DNA from: Lanius collurio
Taxonomy: Eukaryota > Chordata > Aves > Passeriformes > Laniidae
DNA length: 64,000 nucleotides
Reading direction: 5' to 3'
Assembly (NCBI GenBank): GCA_020086605.1
Contig: JACBWW010000051.1
Coordinates: forward strand, 4,368,706 to 4,432,705
Below the pieces are notes generated by a model. The model ran no database searches. It was not told the origin of the DNA and was given only the letters and a program-made list of their open reading frames with translations. This document shows, piece after piece, positions 20,480 to 31,800 of this stretch. Position numbers and translations under genes: made by a program. Each line of letters begins with the position of its first letter. Within the stretch, counting starts at the first letter, position 1.

Positions 20480-20935
20480 CACCCTCAGAGGGACATGAGA
20501 ACCCCGAGCCCCGCGGGGCTGCAGCGAGGGGCGAGCATCCGGCACAGGCGGGGAGTGTCGGGAGCAGGCGGTGGGATGCGGGCGGGGGGAGGCAGCCATC
20601 CATCCGCTCCCCGCTCCCACTGTGCCTCGCTCTACTTGCCGCGGTCCCCAAGCTCCCTTCCCTTCCCCTCCGCTGCCTTTTATGCAGCTCGCCCAAGGCT
20701 CCAGGGCCTGGGGATCTTTCCAGGCTTCCCCAGCTGGGGTTTGGCAGCTCTAATTTTAGGCACTTCGCAGTTTTGCATTCTCGCTGCTCGGTTGAGGAAA
20801 AGCGCTTGTGCAGGGAGGCGAGCCTGGCCCTTCCCCACCGCTGCTGGCTTTTTCTTTGTCTCTCCCCGGCTCGCTCCCGCCTGGTGCCTGCTGCTCCGAG
20901 ATGCCGGTGGACATTAATAAGCCCCCTTTAAAAGC
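20480..20935. promoter_or_regulatory. CpG-rich block, candidate regulatory region
   Basis: CG dinucleotides cluster at about 20490-20650 and 20770-20900. The right edge has an AT-rich ACATTAATAAGCC and CTTTAAAAGC patch. The 173-codon plus frame here has no domain. It could be a weak CpG-island promoter or a GC-rich element. Confidence 0.33.
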
Positions 20936-21719
20936 TGGAGCTCTTGCAGGGGTGAGGAGTGGGGGTGCACTTTGAGAGCCAGGGCTCCTCCAGACCTGCT
21001 GCCCCATGGTGATGGTCTCTAGACCGTGGTGTGACACCCCACTCCCCCACAAAATCACTGGGAAGGGCTCTGGTTCAGGCTGAGGCTGCAGGCTTGGAGG
21101 AGAGCCCAGCCAAGGACATCAGGCTGGCCATGGTCACCCAGCACCTTTCAGTCCTAATGAATGTCTGGGAAGAAGCTGGGGAATGCTTTGATGCAGGAAG
21201 CCCCAAAACTAAACATGGAGCCAAAAAAAAAGTGATCAGATCAATCCATGCACAGAAAACCCAGCAGGAGCTAATCCAGCCCTCAGGTCCCTGTTGGCAG
21301 CCTGTTAGAGCTGCTGCAGGATATGACCCTGGACCTGGTCAGCCTGGGGCTGAGGCAGGACAGCTGGTGAGTTCTAATTCCAAATCCAAGCTAAGGACAG
21401 CCCTGTGGGACACGGGATTTTGCCCAAAGTCCTTGTTATGCAATTTGGACACAAAAGTGGAACATCCCCCTCCTCACATCCTCAGGGATAGTCTCTTCTG
21501 GGGAAGACAAGGAGAATTTTTTCCCAAAGAAGCGAAAAATCAGGTGAGGAGGTGGCAGCAGCTGGGAGAGCAGGATGGGCTTACTGGGATGGATCCTTCC
21601 CACACAGGGGACGCACTTGGATTTTGTCCATTGTACCCAATGAGCTTTCGTGCTCTGAAGGGGAATGACTGGAGTTGGAGCTGTTGAACGGGATTGTGAA
21701 CTGCCTACTCCTGAAAGGG
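20936..21719. other. Unique sequence with an unconvincing open frame
   Basis: A 218-codon plus-strand frame (21031-21687) has more balanced composition than most, with Lys- and Gln-containing stretches such as KTKHGAKKKVIR. There is no recognisable domain, no Kozak-quality start and no splice context I can support. It is recorded as an ORF only and not called as a gene. Confidence 0.4.
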
Positions 21720-21870
21720 CTCTGCATCCCATTATCCATAAACCTGTTCATGGCACATGGCTAATTCAGGCAATTTCCGACACGTTTATGCTGCCGACAT
21801 AACAGCCAAGCCGTCGGCCTCAGCCGGGCTGGAGCCCCGTGCCACGGACAGCAATCTGTAAATCAGGCTC
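21720..21870. promoter_or_regulatory. Candidate element at CpG-island edge
   Basis: Contains CCATTATCCATAAACC, GGCTAATTCAGGCAATTTCC and CACGTTTATGCTGCCGACAT (HOX/CDX-like TTTATG), then CAGCAATCTGTAAATCAGG. It leads directly into the CpG island. Inferred regulatory sequence. Confidence 0.4.
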
Positions 21871-22870
21871 TGGACGCTGTCCCTGCAGCCGCGGGGCGGC
21901 CGGGGCGGCGGGACGGGCGGCAGGACCCGCAGAGGGCACGGGGTGCCCTCCCTGCTTTCGGAGCCTCTCCGCTGCCCGCGGGAGGCGGGCTGGCAGGGTC
22001 CCCAAGGAAGCTCTGCCCTGCAGGTGATAGGAAGCTTAACTCCCCCCTCCCACGCTGGCACCCCTCTTGTCACAGGTCTGCAGGACCCAAATCCAGCGTT
22101 ATCAGAGGGCCACAGCGCCAGAGAGGGGCCCAGCTGGCTCCTCTCGCCCTCTCCGCTCCCCATCGCTCACGTGGAGCGGTGGGTGGACGTGGCTCTGGCT
22201 CTGCTTCGCTGCCAGATTATTTCTGGGCACCGCCACAGACGGACGCGGCAGGGAGTGCGCGGCTGCGAGCCGTGCCCGGGGGTGCCGCGGGGGGCACGGC
22301 CGTGCCGGCAGCTGCGGGCCGGGACCTTTCCCGCTGTGCCCTCCCGGCATCCCGTCCCCACGGGCGGCTGCGAGGCTGCCCGGTGCCGTGGGCTGGCTGC
22401 CCGCTGACACCGCCGTCCTCCCCCTCCTCGCCGCCGGCTGTGAGCGCGGTGCGTCATCCGCCGCTCCGCTAATTCGGGGGCAACTATTTTGCGCCTGCGA
22501 CGGATCACGCCATGCGCCGCGCCAGGGCCCCCGCGCTCCCCGGCCCAGATGCCCCCCTCCCACCTGGCCCGCTTCCCCCTGCCTCCTGTATCCAAGGAGA
22601 GGGATCAGCGGCGGGCGGGGGGAAGCGGGGCTCTGACGCAGGGCTCGCACCGCCGCTAATCGCCCCGCTCCAGGAGCGGCTCCAGGCCCCCCTCGCCTCC
22701 ACCGTCACGGCCGCGCTGACCCCGTGCACGCAGGGTCAGGGACCCGGGGCTGATTCGGGGCTGAGCGCGGCTGTCACGTTCCCTCTGCAGACGCGGTGCA
22801 GCTGCCGCTCGCCGGGAGCCGCCGGGGGCTGCTCCGGGGTGGCCGCGCTCCCCGGGGATGAAGCTGCTCC
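21871..22870. promoter_or_regulatory. CpG island (orphan)
   Basis: The largest CpG-dense block in the window. CG is frequent throughout, most densely at 22230-22530. The centre has CGGTGCGTCATCCGCCG, CTAATTCGGGGGCAAC, TTTGCGCCTGCG and CATGCGCCGCGCC (NRF1-like) sites. A 170-codon plus frame starts at 22512 and a 223-codon minus frame (22656-23327) overlaps it, and neither encodes a recognised protein. Such islands usually mark a TATA-less promoter, so an unannotated transcript (possibly non-coding) is plausible. No exon can be defined. Confidence 0.55.
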
Positions 22871-23784
22871 GCAGACACCCCAGTGCCGGTGGGCTCCTCG
22901 GGGGATGGCAGCCAGGCACAGCACGGGGGGGTTGTCCCAGGGAAAAGGGGGTGCAGGGCTGTGCCTGCTCCAGGGTCTCCTCTCCGCGTCCCACACAAGG
23001 GCCGGGGAGCATCTGTCGGGATGAAGCACGCACCCGGCAGGATGGAGAGGGATCGCCGTGCTCAGCTGAGCTGCGTGCACGGGAGGGGCGAGGTGGGCGC
23101 CCACCCAGCGCTGGCTCCACGGCGGATCTGTGAGATGCCCAGGCTGGATGCGCGGATGGGGTCTCGTACCCTTTGGAGAGAAGATGCTTGTGTGGGAATT
23201 TGCCTCGGGGTGAGCTGTTCAAGCAGAGCTTTTCCTCCTCGAAACCCCCACACGCTGCCCTCCCGACACGGCTGGCGAGCTGTTGGTGTGGGCAGAGCTG
23301 GTGCAAGGGCAGTGGCGGTGGGGGCATTGTCCCCAGGTGGGCACAGAGCAGCCGGGCTGTGTGTCCCCGGGCTTAGCGTGCGAGGCTGCGCTGGGCGCTG
23401 GAGCTCACAGTCACACACACACGGTGCTGCAATGAATCCCATCAGCACGCCTGGAAGCTGGGGCTGATTTTCATAAACCTTCCTGGATCTGGAATCGTCC
23501 TGCATGGGTGGATATGGGAAAGCCAGCTCGTGTGGACAGGCACGCTTTGTGAGGTTATGCATCCCCATCCTTACTTCCAGGTGGGGGCAGGATGGCAGGA
23601 GACAGAAAGGAAGGAGAAGGCTTGGAGGCATTCATATTCCTGGTGGGACTTCCAGAAACATCCCTAAAGCACCCACAGTCCCATAGGATTCTGGTGGGGG
23701 GATGCACATCCCCCTCCTCCAACACAACGGGGATGCAGCACCTTCCCCACGGCGTAAAATGGAGCAGGATGCGGAGGGAAGAAG
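22871..23784. other. GC-rich sequence flanking the CpG island
   Basis: CpG density decays to the right. No repeat, RNA gene or supportable exon. A small (CA)5 tract is at about 23413. Confidence 0.5.
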
Positions 23785-23970
23785 GTCTTTGAACAGTCAA
23801 TTTCCATCGCTGAAAGCTGACAAGTTTAAAACAGCTAATGTGCCCCGCAAGATGAGGCCTTGGGAGATTTACAGCTCTCCTCGGCTGACTGCTCCCATAC
23901 GGTGTGTATGTCAGCCAGGGAGCCTTTTAAAGAACCAAGATAAAGCTGCAGCGGGGCCGCATTGCCCACC
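23785..23970. promoter_or_regulatory. Candidate conserved non-coding element
   Basis: GTCAATTTCCATCGCTGAAA, ACAAGTTTAAAACAGCTAAT, GAGCCTTTTAAAGAACCAAG and GATAAAGCTGCAGCGG form an AT-leaning island of about 180 bp with embedded CpGs. No ORF or repeat explains it. Function inferred. Confidence 0.38.
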
Positions 23971-26900
23971 AAATGGATGGCAGAGAGAGAGGAAAGGAAG
24001 GAGAGAGGTTGCTCTGTGTGTTTTTTTTCCCATCAGGCAGATGCTGAGCTCATGTCCCCTCCTGCAGCCACCACCATGGAGTTACTCCAGGTCAAGGTCA
24101 TAGCAGACCTCTTGGAGCAAAGTTTTCTCAAGCTGGTGCAGGAGGAGGTTTGTAAAATTCAGTAGAACCCATCAGGAGGCCACTGGGGTGGGTGTCAGCA
24201 GACATGGAGGTGGTACTGACTCTCAGGGATCGTTGTGAGGTGCCCATGGAGTGAGGAAGCCCTGGGGATGGGAAAGACCCAGCCTGAGCCCTCTGCTGCA
24301 GGCTGGAGGCTGGTGCTGGGCTGGGTGGGCTGGTGGGAGCAGCCTCCTGGGTGGGTCGAGTGAGAATGTTGGGTCTCAGCATGACCCCAGCTGGGGTCAG
24401 CATCTCTTGGAGATCTCACACAGAATTCAGGAGCTGCTGCTAAGTCCCTGAGAGCTCTGCCTATCAGCTTTCTGCACCACATCAAAGCCAGGCTGGGATG
24501 TCGGGTGCTGCCCAGGGCAGTCGGATCCTCGCTCTGACCTCTGTGTCCCTCTGAGTCCTCTGTTGCAGCCAGCATGAGCAGACCCATGACCTGCATGGAG
24601 TTTTGTGGGGTGTCAGCTGGCCAGGACTGCGGCCAGGGGACCTCGGGCACATGGGGTGTCATAGGACCTGGTGCCCATCCCCGGCATACTCGTGGTGTCT
24701 GCAGCGTGGGAGCTGTGTCTGCTGCCACCCTCTGCCTGCTCTGCCTGGCAGAGACAGCAGCAGAGGATGTCAGGAGGCAGTTCACCTTCCCCAAGGTCAC
24801 CAGGAGCACTGGGCTGGAGGCACCGTGTCCTGAGAGCGCCTCTGCCTCACACAGAGGCACAGCACTGGCTGGGATGGGGTCACTGGCAGGGGATGGCAGT
24901 GCTCCCCATTTCCCAGACCGGGCAGACTGCTGCTCTGGGACCCCCACATCTGCTGGACTAACTACTTACATCAGTCCCTCTGCTCTCCACAGCCCAGCTC
25001 AGGCGCTCCTGTGTGGAGCAAAGCTGCAGCTACCTCAGCAGGCTGTTACTACACCTGAGGATGGTGAAGCTCAAGACAGGCAAGGCCAGAGATCCTGAAT
25101 CCACTAAATCCAGACCAAATCATCCAGGCAGACCTTTCTTGCCTCCATTTGCTGCTCTGTCAGCCTGAAGGTCAGTCCTGACGAGAATGGGGGAGCTGGC
25201 AGGCTTGTCTTTGCACGATGCACCCTGCAGACACCTCTGAGCTGTGGGTACCCAGGATTGCTGCTGGGGCTGGAGGTTTTGGTAAGGAGACCTTCCCAAA
25301 GCCTGGGGGTGATGCTTCTGTGTTCCCAATCCCTCAAAGCAGAGCTCATTTCCCTGCCTTGGCTGGACGGTGGACAAAGATCCAGTATGACCAGGCCCTG
25401 TTGGGGCTGGAAAAGCTCTCCAGGCTGGTTTTGGGCTCAGTGGCAGCAGCAGGGGCTGCCAGCTGTGACACTCAGGTGCTGGAGTGGCAGCTGTGGCTGC
25501 CCTGGGATGGGAGAAGCCAGCCAGGCTGGGGGAAGCGCCACTCTGTGATGCCCATCAGCCTCCTCATCCCACCGAGGGGAAACAAGACAGGTCAAAGAGT
25601 CACTTGCAGGATATTCAGCAGTGGGGCACCTGGAAAAGCTCTCCAGCATTTCTGCCTGTCCTGCTGCACAGCTTTGCTACCCCAGAGGCCAGGTGACCCC
25701 CAGCTCCTCTGGACTGGGAGGAGTTTTCCATCCCAGCACCAAAGTAATGCTGCTGCTGGCAGTGGGGCTGGGGTGTGAGGGCTGGTGGCAGCACCCTGCA
25801 CCCTCAGTGCCGTGGTACTGCCCGGCCTCGATGCACCAGGAGCTGGAGAAGCAGCCCCACCCTGGCACCAGCACCTGGCACATCTCTGGCTCCTGCAGGT
25901 CCTGATGCAGAGGGGCAGCATGAGTTGGGGCCACTGGGGAGGACAAAGCTACTGGGCCCCCTCTGTTCCTCTCCCTCACAGCAGCAGCCACACTGGGGGA
26001 CCCTGAGCAGCACCCAGGCCAGCTGCCAGCCCTGACACTGGGGAGAGGAAATATCATCACTGCCGTGAGATGTTTGAGTGTGTCTCCTCTGCCCCCCTGC
26101 CCTCCTGGGAGCAAAGAGCCCTTTGCCCACCTGAGGGAAGCACTGGCTGCTCTCTGGTCCTGGTTGACACCCGTGCTGGAGCTGGCAGCAGACCCAGTGC
26201 GGTGCTGGGGACGGGCACTGCTCTGGGACACCCTGCAGAGCGTTTGGGGACACACATCTCACCTCTGCCTGGCCCGGGGAGCAGTCCCCTGGCTCCGTTC
26301 AGGCCACTGCCCAGTTCCACATGGGTGCTTGCTCTCCTCAGAGGTGCCCAGGCACGGCTCGGCTCTGGGGGCGGTGGGAGGAAGCATCCCCTTATCTCGT
26401 CTCCCTTTGTGCAAACACACGAGCCCTCCTGGAGCCGCCGTGTGATGCCGCCAGCCGGAAAGCCGCAAAGGCGGGGAGGTTGCCCAGCTTCTGTCTCCTT
26501 CCCAGCAGGTGTGGCTGGCCCTGCCAGGCAGATGGCTCCGCGCCTGGCAGAGACGAGCGCCGGCGCCAGGAGCAGCTGGCTCCATCCGTACCCGGGCCAA
26601 GAGCGGAGATGCTGAGCAGTGCGGGGAGCTCACGGGAGGCAAACGAGGCAGTGACCTCCCGTGCCGGGCTCCGGTTGTGCCGGGCACCTCTGGGCTCTGC
26701 ACTCACGTGGGGTGTGCTGCCAGCTCCTGCACCCCATGGGGGCCCAGGGACAGGCTTTGGCAGGGATCAGCGGTGCCCTGGAGGGGACAGATGCCCCTTG
26801 GGGACAGCCCCAAAGCCCAGAGCTGATGCAGGAACCTCCAGGACACATTTGCTCCAGTCAGGCAGTGGGGCCACTCCTGCACCCTGGAGCAGCTGGGGCT

Positions 26901-28369
26901 TGGAGCTGAAGAACCCCAGGGTGGCCTCTGCTCTGAGCCATCAGCTGCCATCCCAGGTTTGCTCCTTGCTGCCTGGGCTAATGATCTGCTGGGCAATCAA
27001 CAGACCAGTTGGAAACCCTGTTAGAGCCTGGCCAGGCACTACCTTGTTATTTCTATCCAGCCAAGTGGGGGAAACAGCCCTTTTTCATCCACTGACAGTC
27101 ACTGTGCTGTTGTGCAGCTCCTGGCACAGCAGGACACACTGAACCAACCCTCAAAAATCAGAATGGAGACAAGAAAATGCTGCTCCCCCCTCCAGGCTGT
27201 TCTCTACTGCAGAAGGGGAGCAGCCCGTGGTTTTTTTCATGATGGCAGCAATAAGGGGACTGCAGAGGCTCTTGTGCTGTGCTGGCCAGCCATGCCCATG
27301 AGGGATCAGCACAGCGGCCTCACACTGCACAGCGCAGTCTCATTTTCTGTGCAGTTATTAATTCCTCTGTTTGCCTGGTTCTGAGTGGAGGCAGAGAGCA
27401 AAAGCAAATGAACCCCACAAGGACTGATGGCCCAGGAGCTCTGTGCAGGTCCTGAGCGTGGCATTAAGGGTTGGGAGAAGCTGTTCCTGGGACCTGGCTT
27501 CCCAAGGGGCAGAGGAGGGATGGAGGGGGGATGGTCTGTGGGAGCAAAGCCTCTGGGCAGGCTGCTCCCATCATCCAGGCTCCTCCATCCTCATCTTGCA
27601 GCCGGCACTGGAAGTGGAAGTTTTGAAGTCACAAACGAAGCTGTTTGCTTGGTATTTCCTGCCCCCGAGAACAGGAAACAGCAGCGAAGCCCAGGAGGGA
27701 GCTGCTCTTGGGAGAATTCCAGCCTGACACATTTTGATCCCTGCCTACAGGAAAGGGGGAAAGCTCCTTGCTCTTTCCCTCATCCCTATGTCCGATGCTG
27801 GGAGCTGATGGGCCTCGGTTGAGACCAGCTTGGATGTGGGGATGTGGATTGCACAGAAACGTGGCAGTTTGAATGATCTTCCATTTCCCTCTCCCTTGTA
27901 CCACTGTGACCTGGACCTTGTTTGCTCAGGCTCTAGGACAGAGGCGCTGGCTCACGAGTTGCAGTGTGAGAAATGCCTGCAGTGATGGATGCGTGTCCTC
28001 CCAGTTGTCCCACACCTGTCCTGCTCTCCAGGAACTGTCCTCTTGGCCCCATTAGCTTCAGGTCCACTCTCATCTCCCCTCCCCTTCCAGATCTGGAGCA
28101 GCATCTCATCACCCTCCCAAAACCCCTCCTGTTTTTGAGGACCGAGTCCATGCTGGGAGCCACCAGTACTGCACAGAGGCTCCCTCAGCCCACCAGGGCT
28201 CAAGTGCAAAGCCTGAGGTTGTCCCCTGCCCTGTGTCACCTGGCTCAGCGAGGTCTCTGCCACAGTGCTGCTGGTCATGGCCAGGGGAAGGGCAGGTTGG
28301 GCTGGTGCCTGGTGACAGGCGAGGGCTCTGTCACGGCAGGAGTTACTCCCATCAGGGCTGCCAGCGTCT
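23971..28369. other. Long GC-rich stretch without recognised features
   Basis: No CR1, tandem array or motif cluster is seen across about 4.4 kb. It holds some of the longest non-repeat frames in the window (26321-27142 plus, 273 codons; 24195-24947 minus, 250 codons). These overlap others on the opposite strand, are rich in Pro/Ala/Gly/Ser/Cys, and show no domain, signal peptide or splice structure. A short shared string GGAAAAGCTCTCCAG at about 25409 and 25632 is not flanked by longer homology. Confidence 0.5.
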
Positions 28370-28585
28370 GTTGCTGGCAGATCATGGCAGCAGTCTCCGA
28401 GGAACGTGAACAGCACATTATTAACAATCTTTTAAAGAGCTGCCAGTGTGTCCCGGGTCCCTGTTTATTTCTGCATATGGCCTGTCCCCCTCTGAATGCA
28501 GCATTCATAGGAGGTGTCATCTCAGCTTAAGGGGGTCTATTACTTACCCCAATCAAACTCCTGCAGTAGGTGATTCCTCCTCTGG
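28370..28585. promoter_or_regulatory. Candidate conserved non-coding element
   Basis: AACAGCACATTATTAACAAT, CTTTTAAAGAGCTGCC, TGTTTATTTCTGCATATGGC and TATTACTTACCCCAATCAAA lie within 200 bp, between GC-rich flanks. FOX-like TGTTTATTT and homeodomain-like ATTATTAAC cores are present. No ORF or repeat. Confidence 0.42.
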
Positions 28586-28911
28586 CCAAGGACAAAATCC
28601 CACAGAAGGAGGGAGTTTATCCTCCCTTTAAATCATCCCTGCTTTTGTTTTCTTCCTCCTGAGGGATGCATTTTTGCAGAGTGGATGTTGGATCAAGGGT
28701 GTCCAAGCTGGAACACATTGGTCTCTGGATCTGCTCCCAAATCATGATCTGCATGGAAGCTGGGGCTGCTTCTGTGGCACTGCACCAGTCGCGCCATGCC
28801 ATGGAGAAATCTGGGGATGTAGTGGCTGGAAAGGACATGCCTGGGGAGCAGGGACATGCCCAGAGAGAGGTGCCATTCAGGGCCATGGTGGCTGGCACAG
28901 AGAGGGCAGGT

Positions 28912-29273
28912 GAAGCTAGAGAAGCCTAGAGAAGAGGAGACTGGGGTCAGACTCCACTTGAGGCTGCAGATCCTCCTGAAGGGCAGCTCTGATCTCTGCT
29001 CCCTGGGACAGCACCTGGGGGAACGGCTGGAGCTGTATCAGGGGGATTTAGGTTGGTTATCAGGAAAAAGTTCTTCCCCAGGGGGTGCTCAGGCACTGAC
29101 CAGGCTCTCCAGGGAATGGTCACAGCCCCAAGGCTGCCAGAGCTCCAGGGGCATTTGAACAGTGCTCTCAGGGATGCACAGGGTGGGATTGTTGGGATGC
29201 CCTGTATAGGGACAGGAGTTGGATTGGATGATCCTTGGGGTTCCCTCCCAGCGCAGGATATTCCATGATTCTA
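28912..29273 (+). mobile_element. CR1 LINE, 5'-truncated 3' fragment
   Basis: The longest CR1 piece here (about 360 bp). It begins at CCTAGAGAAGAGGAGACTGG, runs through GGGGGATTTAGGTTGGTTAT, CAGGAAAAAGTTCTTCCCCA and AGGAGTTGGATTGGATGATC, and ends at GGATATTCCATGATTCTAAG with one-and-a-half tail octamers. Orientation is plus. Dead copy; the overlapping plus-strand frame from 29219 is not a gene. Confidence 0.95.
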
Positions 29274-31238
29274 AGCTTCCATCCTCAGCACAGGTCCACC
29301 CCAGTGGCTGTGCCCACCTGCAAGGGCACTCCAGGCCCTGCCTGAAGGATGTTGAGCTCACTGTGCAAAAAGCAGTGATTCCATTCTGTGGTCACAGAGT
29401 CACCAGCTGGGACCTGGACCAAGAGCTCAGGGTCTCCTGGCCTTTCTCACTTTGCAATGTCAACCCCAGCCATGGGACAAAGGAGCACAGAGCAGCCTCG
29501 CCTCAGGAGGAGGAGGCTGCAGGGCTGTGTTTGGCCACATCCTCCAAGACTGGCTGGTGTGGGCATACGATGGTTTCAGAGGTGCTGCAGTCCCCACCCC
29601 AGAGGTGCTCCCTTCCCTGGGTGCTGCTGACAGGACACAGGGTGGTTTCTTTGGGCAGACATGAACCAGCTGCTCTTTGGGGCTGCTCAGCTGTTGGTGC
29701 TGCCCTGTGTGAGAACACAACCGGGTTGGAGTGTTGGCAGAGCCAGCACCTGGGACACGTCTTTGGAGGATGCCTGCGTGGATTTGCACAGGACCCTGAA
29801 TCCTTCTGCTTCTGCTGCTCCTTCAGGGTCTCTGCCCAGGAGTCTTTCTGCTTGCCTGTCATTGCTACAGGAACCCATGGCCATGCAGCTGAAAATCCCA
29901 GACCATCCAGCTTGGGGTCCACCTGGAAAAACTTGTGCTAGGTGCAGAACAGACCAGCACCAAAGCAATAAGGAGTCCCTGGCTGCTCTGGGCAGCATCG
30001 TGCAGTGCCCAGCACAGACCCACAGCAGTGGCAGTGGAGGCAGCAGCAGACACTAACCCTGATAAATCCATGGGAAGGGGGGTCAAATCCTGGTTTTCTT
30101 TGGAAGTGGCAGATCTGGGTCTGGATTCTGGGCACCTGCACAGGACAAGACCTCGGGCTGTGTCAGCAGTGGCAGGCGCTGGGATCACCCTTAGGGGGTG
30201 TGAGCAGAGGGTTTGCTGCAGGGCAGTGCCAGCCCCTCCAGGAGCGAGCAGGGGGTGCGGAGCAGCCGGGACCAGCAGCCAGAGCCTTTCCGGCCATGCG
30301 TGCTTTTCCAGGAGCAGTCGCCTGGGCAACTGTGAGCGCGGAGCCAGGCGAGCCGTCAGGGCAGGAGCCATTGTGCTCGTTCAGGGAATGACTCCCAGCT
30401 CTTTTCCCGGGTCAGGGGGCTCCCTGGATCACCCCTTTTTGCCAGACGAGAGGTGGGCAGCACATGGCCTTTCCTGGGGCTCCCTAACCATTCCAAATCA
30501 CCTCTCCAGAGTGGGATGATGGGTGAGGGAAACCACAATCCGCCAGCAAGGAAAAGCTGCCAAATGCCACCTGAACTGAGAGTCAAAGTGGCGGCCCCAA
30601 ACCGGCACCAAGCACGGGGAACGAACCCAATTACCAAACCCTCACTCCTGACCCTAACGGAAAGCAGGTTGAGGTTTCCCTCTATGCTACTACCTGTAGT
30701 AACCGCGGGTGTACGTGTGCATGCCCAGAGCAGCAAACACTCCCCACCTCACTGCATTTCTGCCTCCTTGTCTCTGTTTTGCTGTTGTTGCTGCCTGCCT
30801 GACACCTGCGTGCCCTGGACAAACTGCTGCTTTGCTAATGAGCTGCAGCATCTCGCTCAGGGTCCTGCTCACCGTCAGAGCACAGGGACTCTCCAGGCTC
30901 ATGTGCTTAGCTCAGCCCCACAGTTTCAATCCCTGCCAAGAGAAATGGAAGTATCTGGTGCAGCCAGGCCTGGAAAAAACAGCAAGGACAGTCTCCGGTT
31001 AACCCTTCCCGTGCTGCTCCTCTCTCCTGCCTTCCCACGAACAGGGAACCCTCAGGCTTCACACCCCTCCTTCCCACACCCCACTCCATCCGTGTTTCCC
31101 TACCTCTGGGGAAAAAGCAGCTTTTCTCGTGAGATTGCCCAGAATACTCAAGGAGCGAGTATTCCCACGGCACTTGAATGCGTGCCCCCTTTGATCGTGG
31201 GAGGGCAAAGGGCAGAGATCTGGGAAAAGAAAATCATT
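29274..31238. other. Unique sequence, nothing firm
   Basis: No transposon or RNA gene. Frames of up to 283 codons end in the poly-A/GA tract at 31239, so they are fortuitous. A perfect inverted repeat AATACTC / GAGTATT with a 7-base loop lies at 31143-31163. Confidence 0.5.
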
Positions 31239-31303
31239 AAAAAAAAAAAAAAAAAGGAGAGAGAAGACGGAGAGAGAAGACAGAGAGAGAGGAAAAAAAA
31301 ATA
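31239..31303. repeat. Poly-A followed by GA-rich low complexity
   Basis: Seventeen A (31239-31255), then GGAGAGAGAAGACGGAGAGA-type purine sequence and a second run of eight A. It has no target-site duplication or upstream cDNA-like sequence, so it is not treated as a retrocopy tail. Confidence 0.9.
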
Positions 31304-31800
31304 ATTAAAGCAATTCAGGCAGGAGCTTTCCTCAACCTCTATAAAATACAGTTCACGTTTCCTGCGAGCCTGGGGCGCAGATCGCATTCGACGTGAGGTG
31401 CTTTACCCAGCCCCGGTGTAAATTCCGGAGCCTCGCATCTGCATGGCGTGATGGGAAAAAGCTTAAGAGGGGCCCGGGGAGCTGCAGAGGAGGCGGCTGA
31501 GCCTATCTGGCTACCGCAGGGGCTGTCGATGCACAGACATTCCAAGGCTATTTGTGAAGGTGAAATGGTCTGTAAAGATTCCAGGACACCATGTGGCAGG
31601 ATGGTTAGCAGGGCTTCTCCTCCGGTGTTTGCACTGCGCTGCCGGGCTGGAGGGAGGCTGTGTGCGCAGAATGCCTCGCGGTGATTAGAGCATCTGCAAA
31701 TTTCAGCTTAATACGCGGCATAATGAGACACGGAATATTATTAGCCTGCAGCCATCCCCCCGCCCCAGCGGCGATCTGCAGCTCGGGCTGGTTTCACCTC
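31304..31800. promoter_or_regulatory. Strong candidate non-coding regulatory element
   Basis: About 500 bp of mixed AT-rich motifs and CpGs with no repeat content: AATAATTAAAGCAATTCAGG at the left edge, CTATAAAATACAG, a perfect TEAD-type ACATTCCA (31537-31544), GCTTAATACGCGGCATAATG and GGAATATTATTAGCC at the right. The balance of CpG and AT-rich sites and its length resemble deeply conserved developmental enhancers. Not verified by alignment. Confidence 0.48.

Noticed and set aside
22512..23024. ATG in a fair context at the CpG island, 170-codon frame
   Set aside because: Product is a Pro/Ala/Gly-rich translation of CpG-island sequence without domain; opposite strand is open for longer.
24195..24947. 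250-codon minus-strand ORF
   Set aside because: Same reasons; plus-strand frames overlap it almost completely.
25406..25648. Repeated GGAAAAGCTCTCCAG as a duplicated element
   Set aside because: Identity does not extend beyond about 15 bp; consistent with chance.
26321..27142. 273-codon plus-strand ORF
   Set aside because: No domain, overlapping frames of similar length on both strands, composition typical of GC-rich non-coding DNA.
31239..31255. Poly-A tract as a processed-pseudogene tail
   Set aside because: No cDNA-like sequence upstream, no polyadenylation signal at the right distance, and the tract continues as GA repeats.
30453..31304. 283-codon plus-strand ORF ending in poly-Lys/Glu
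   Set aside because: The C-terminal run is the poly-A/GA microsatellite; the rest lacks any recognisable protein feature.
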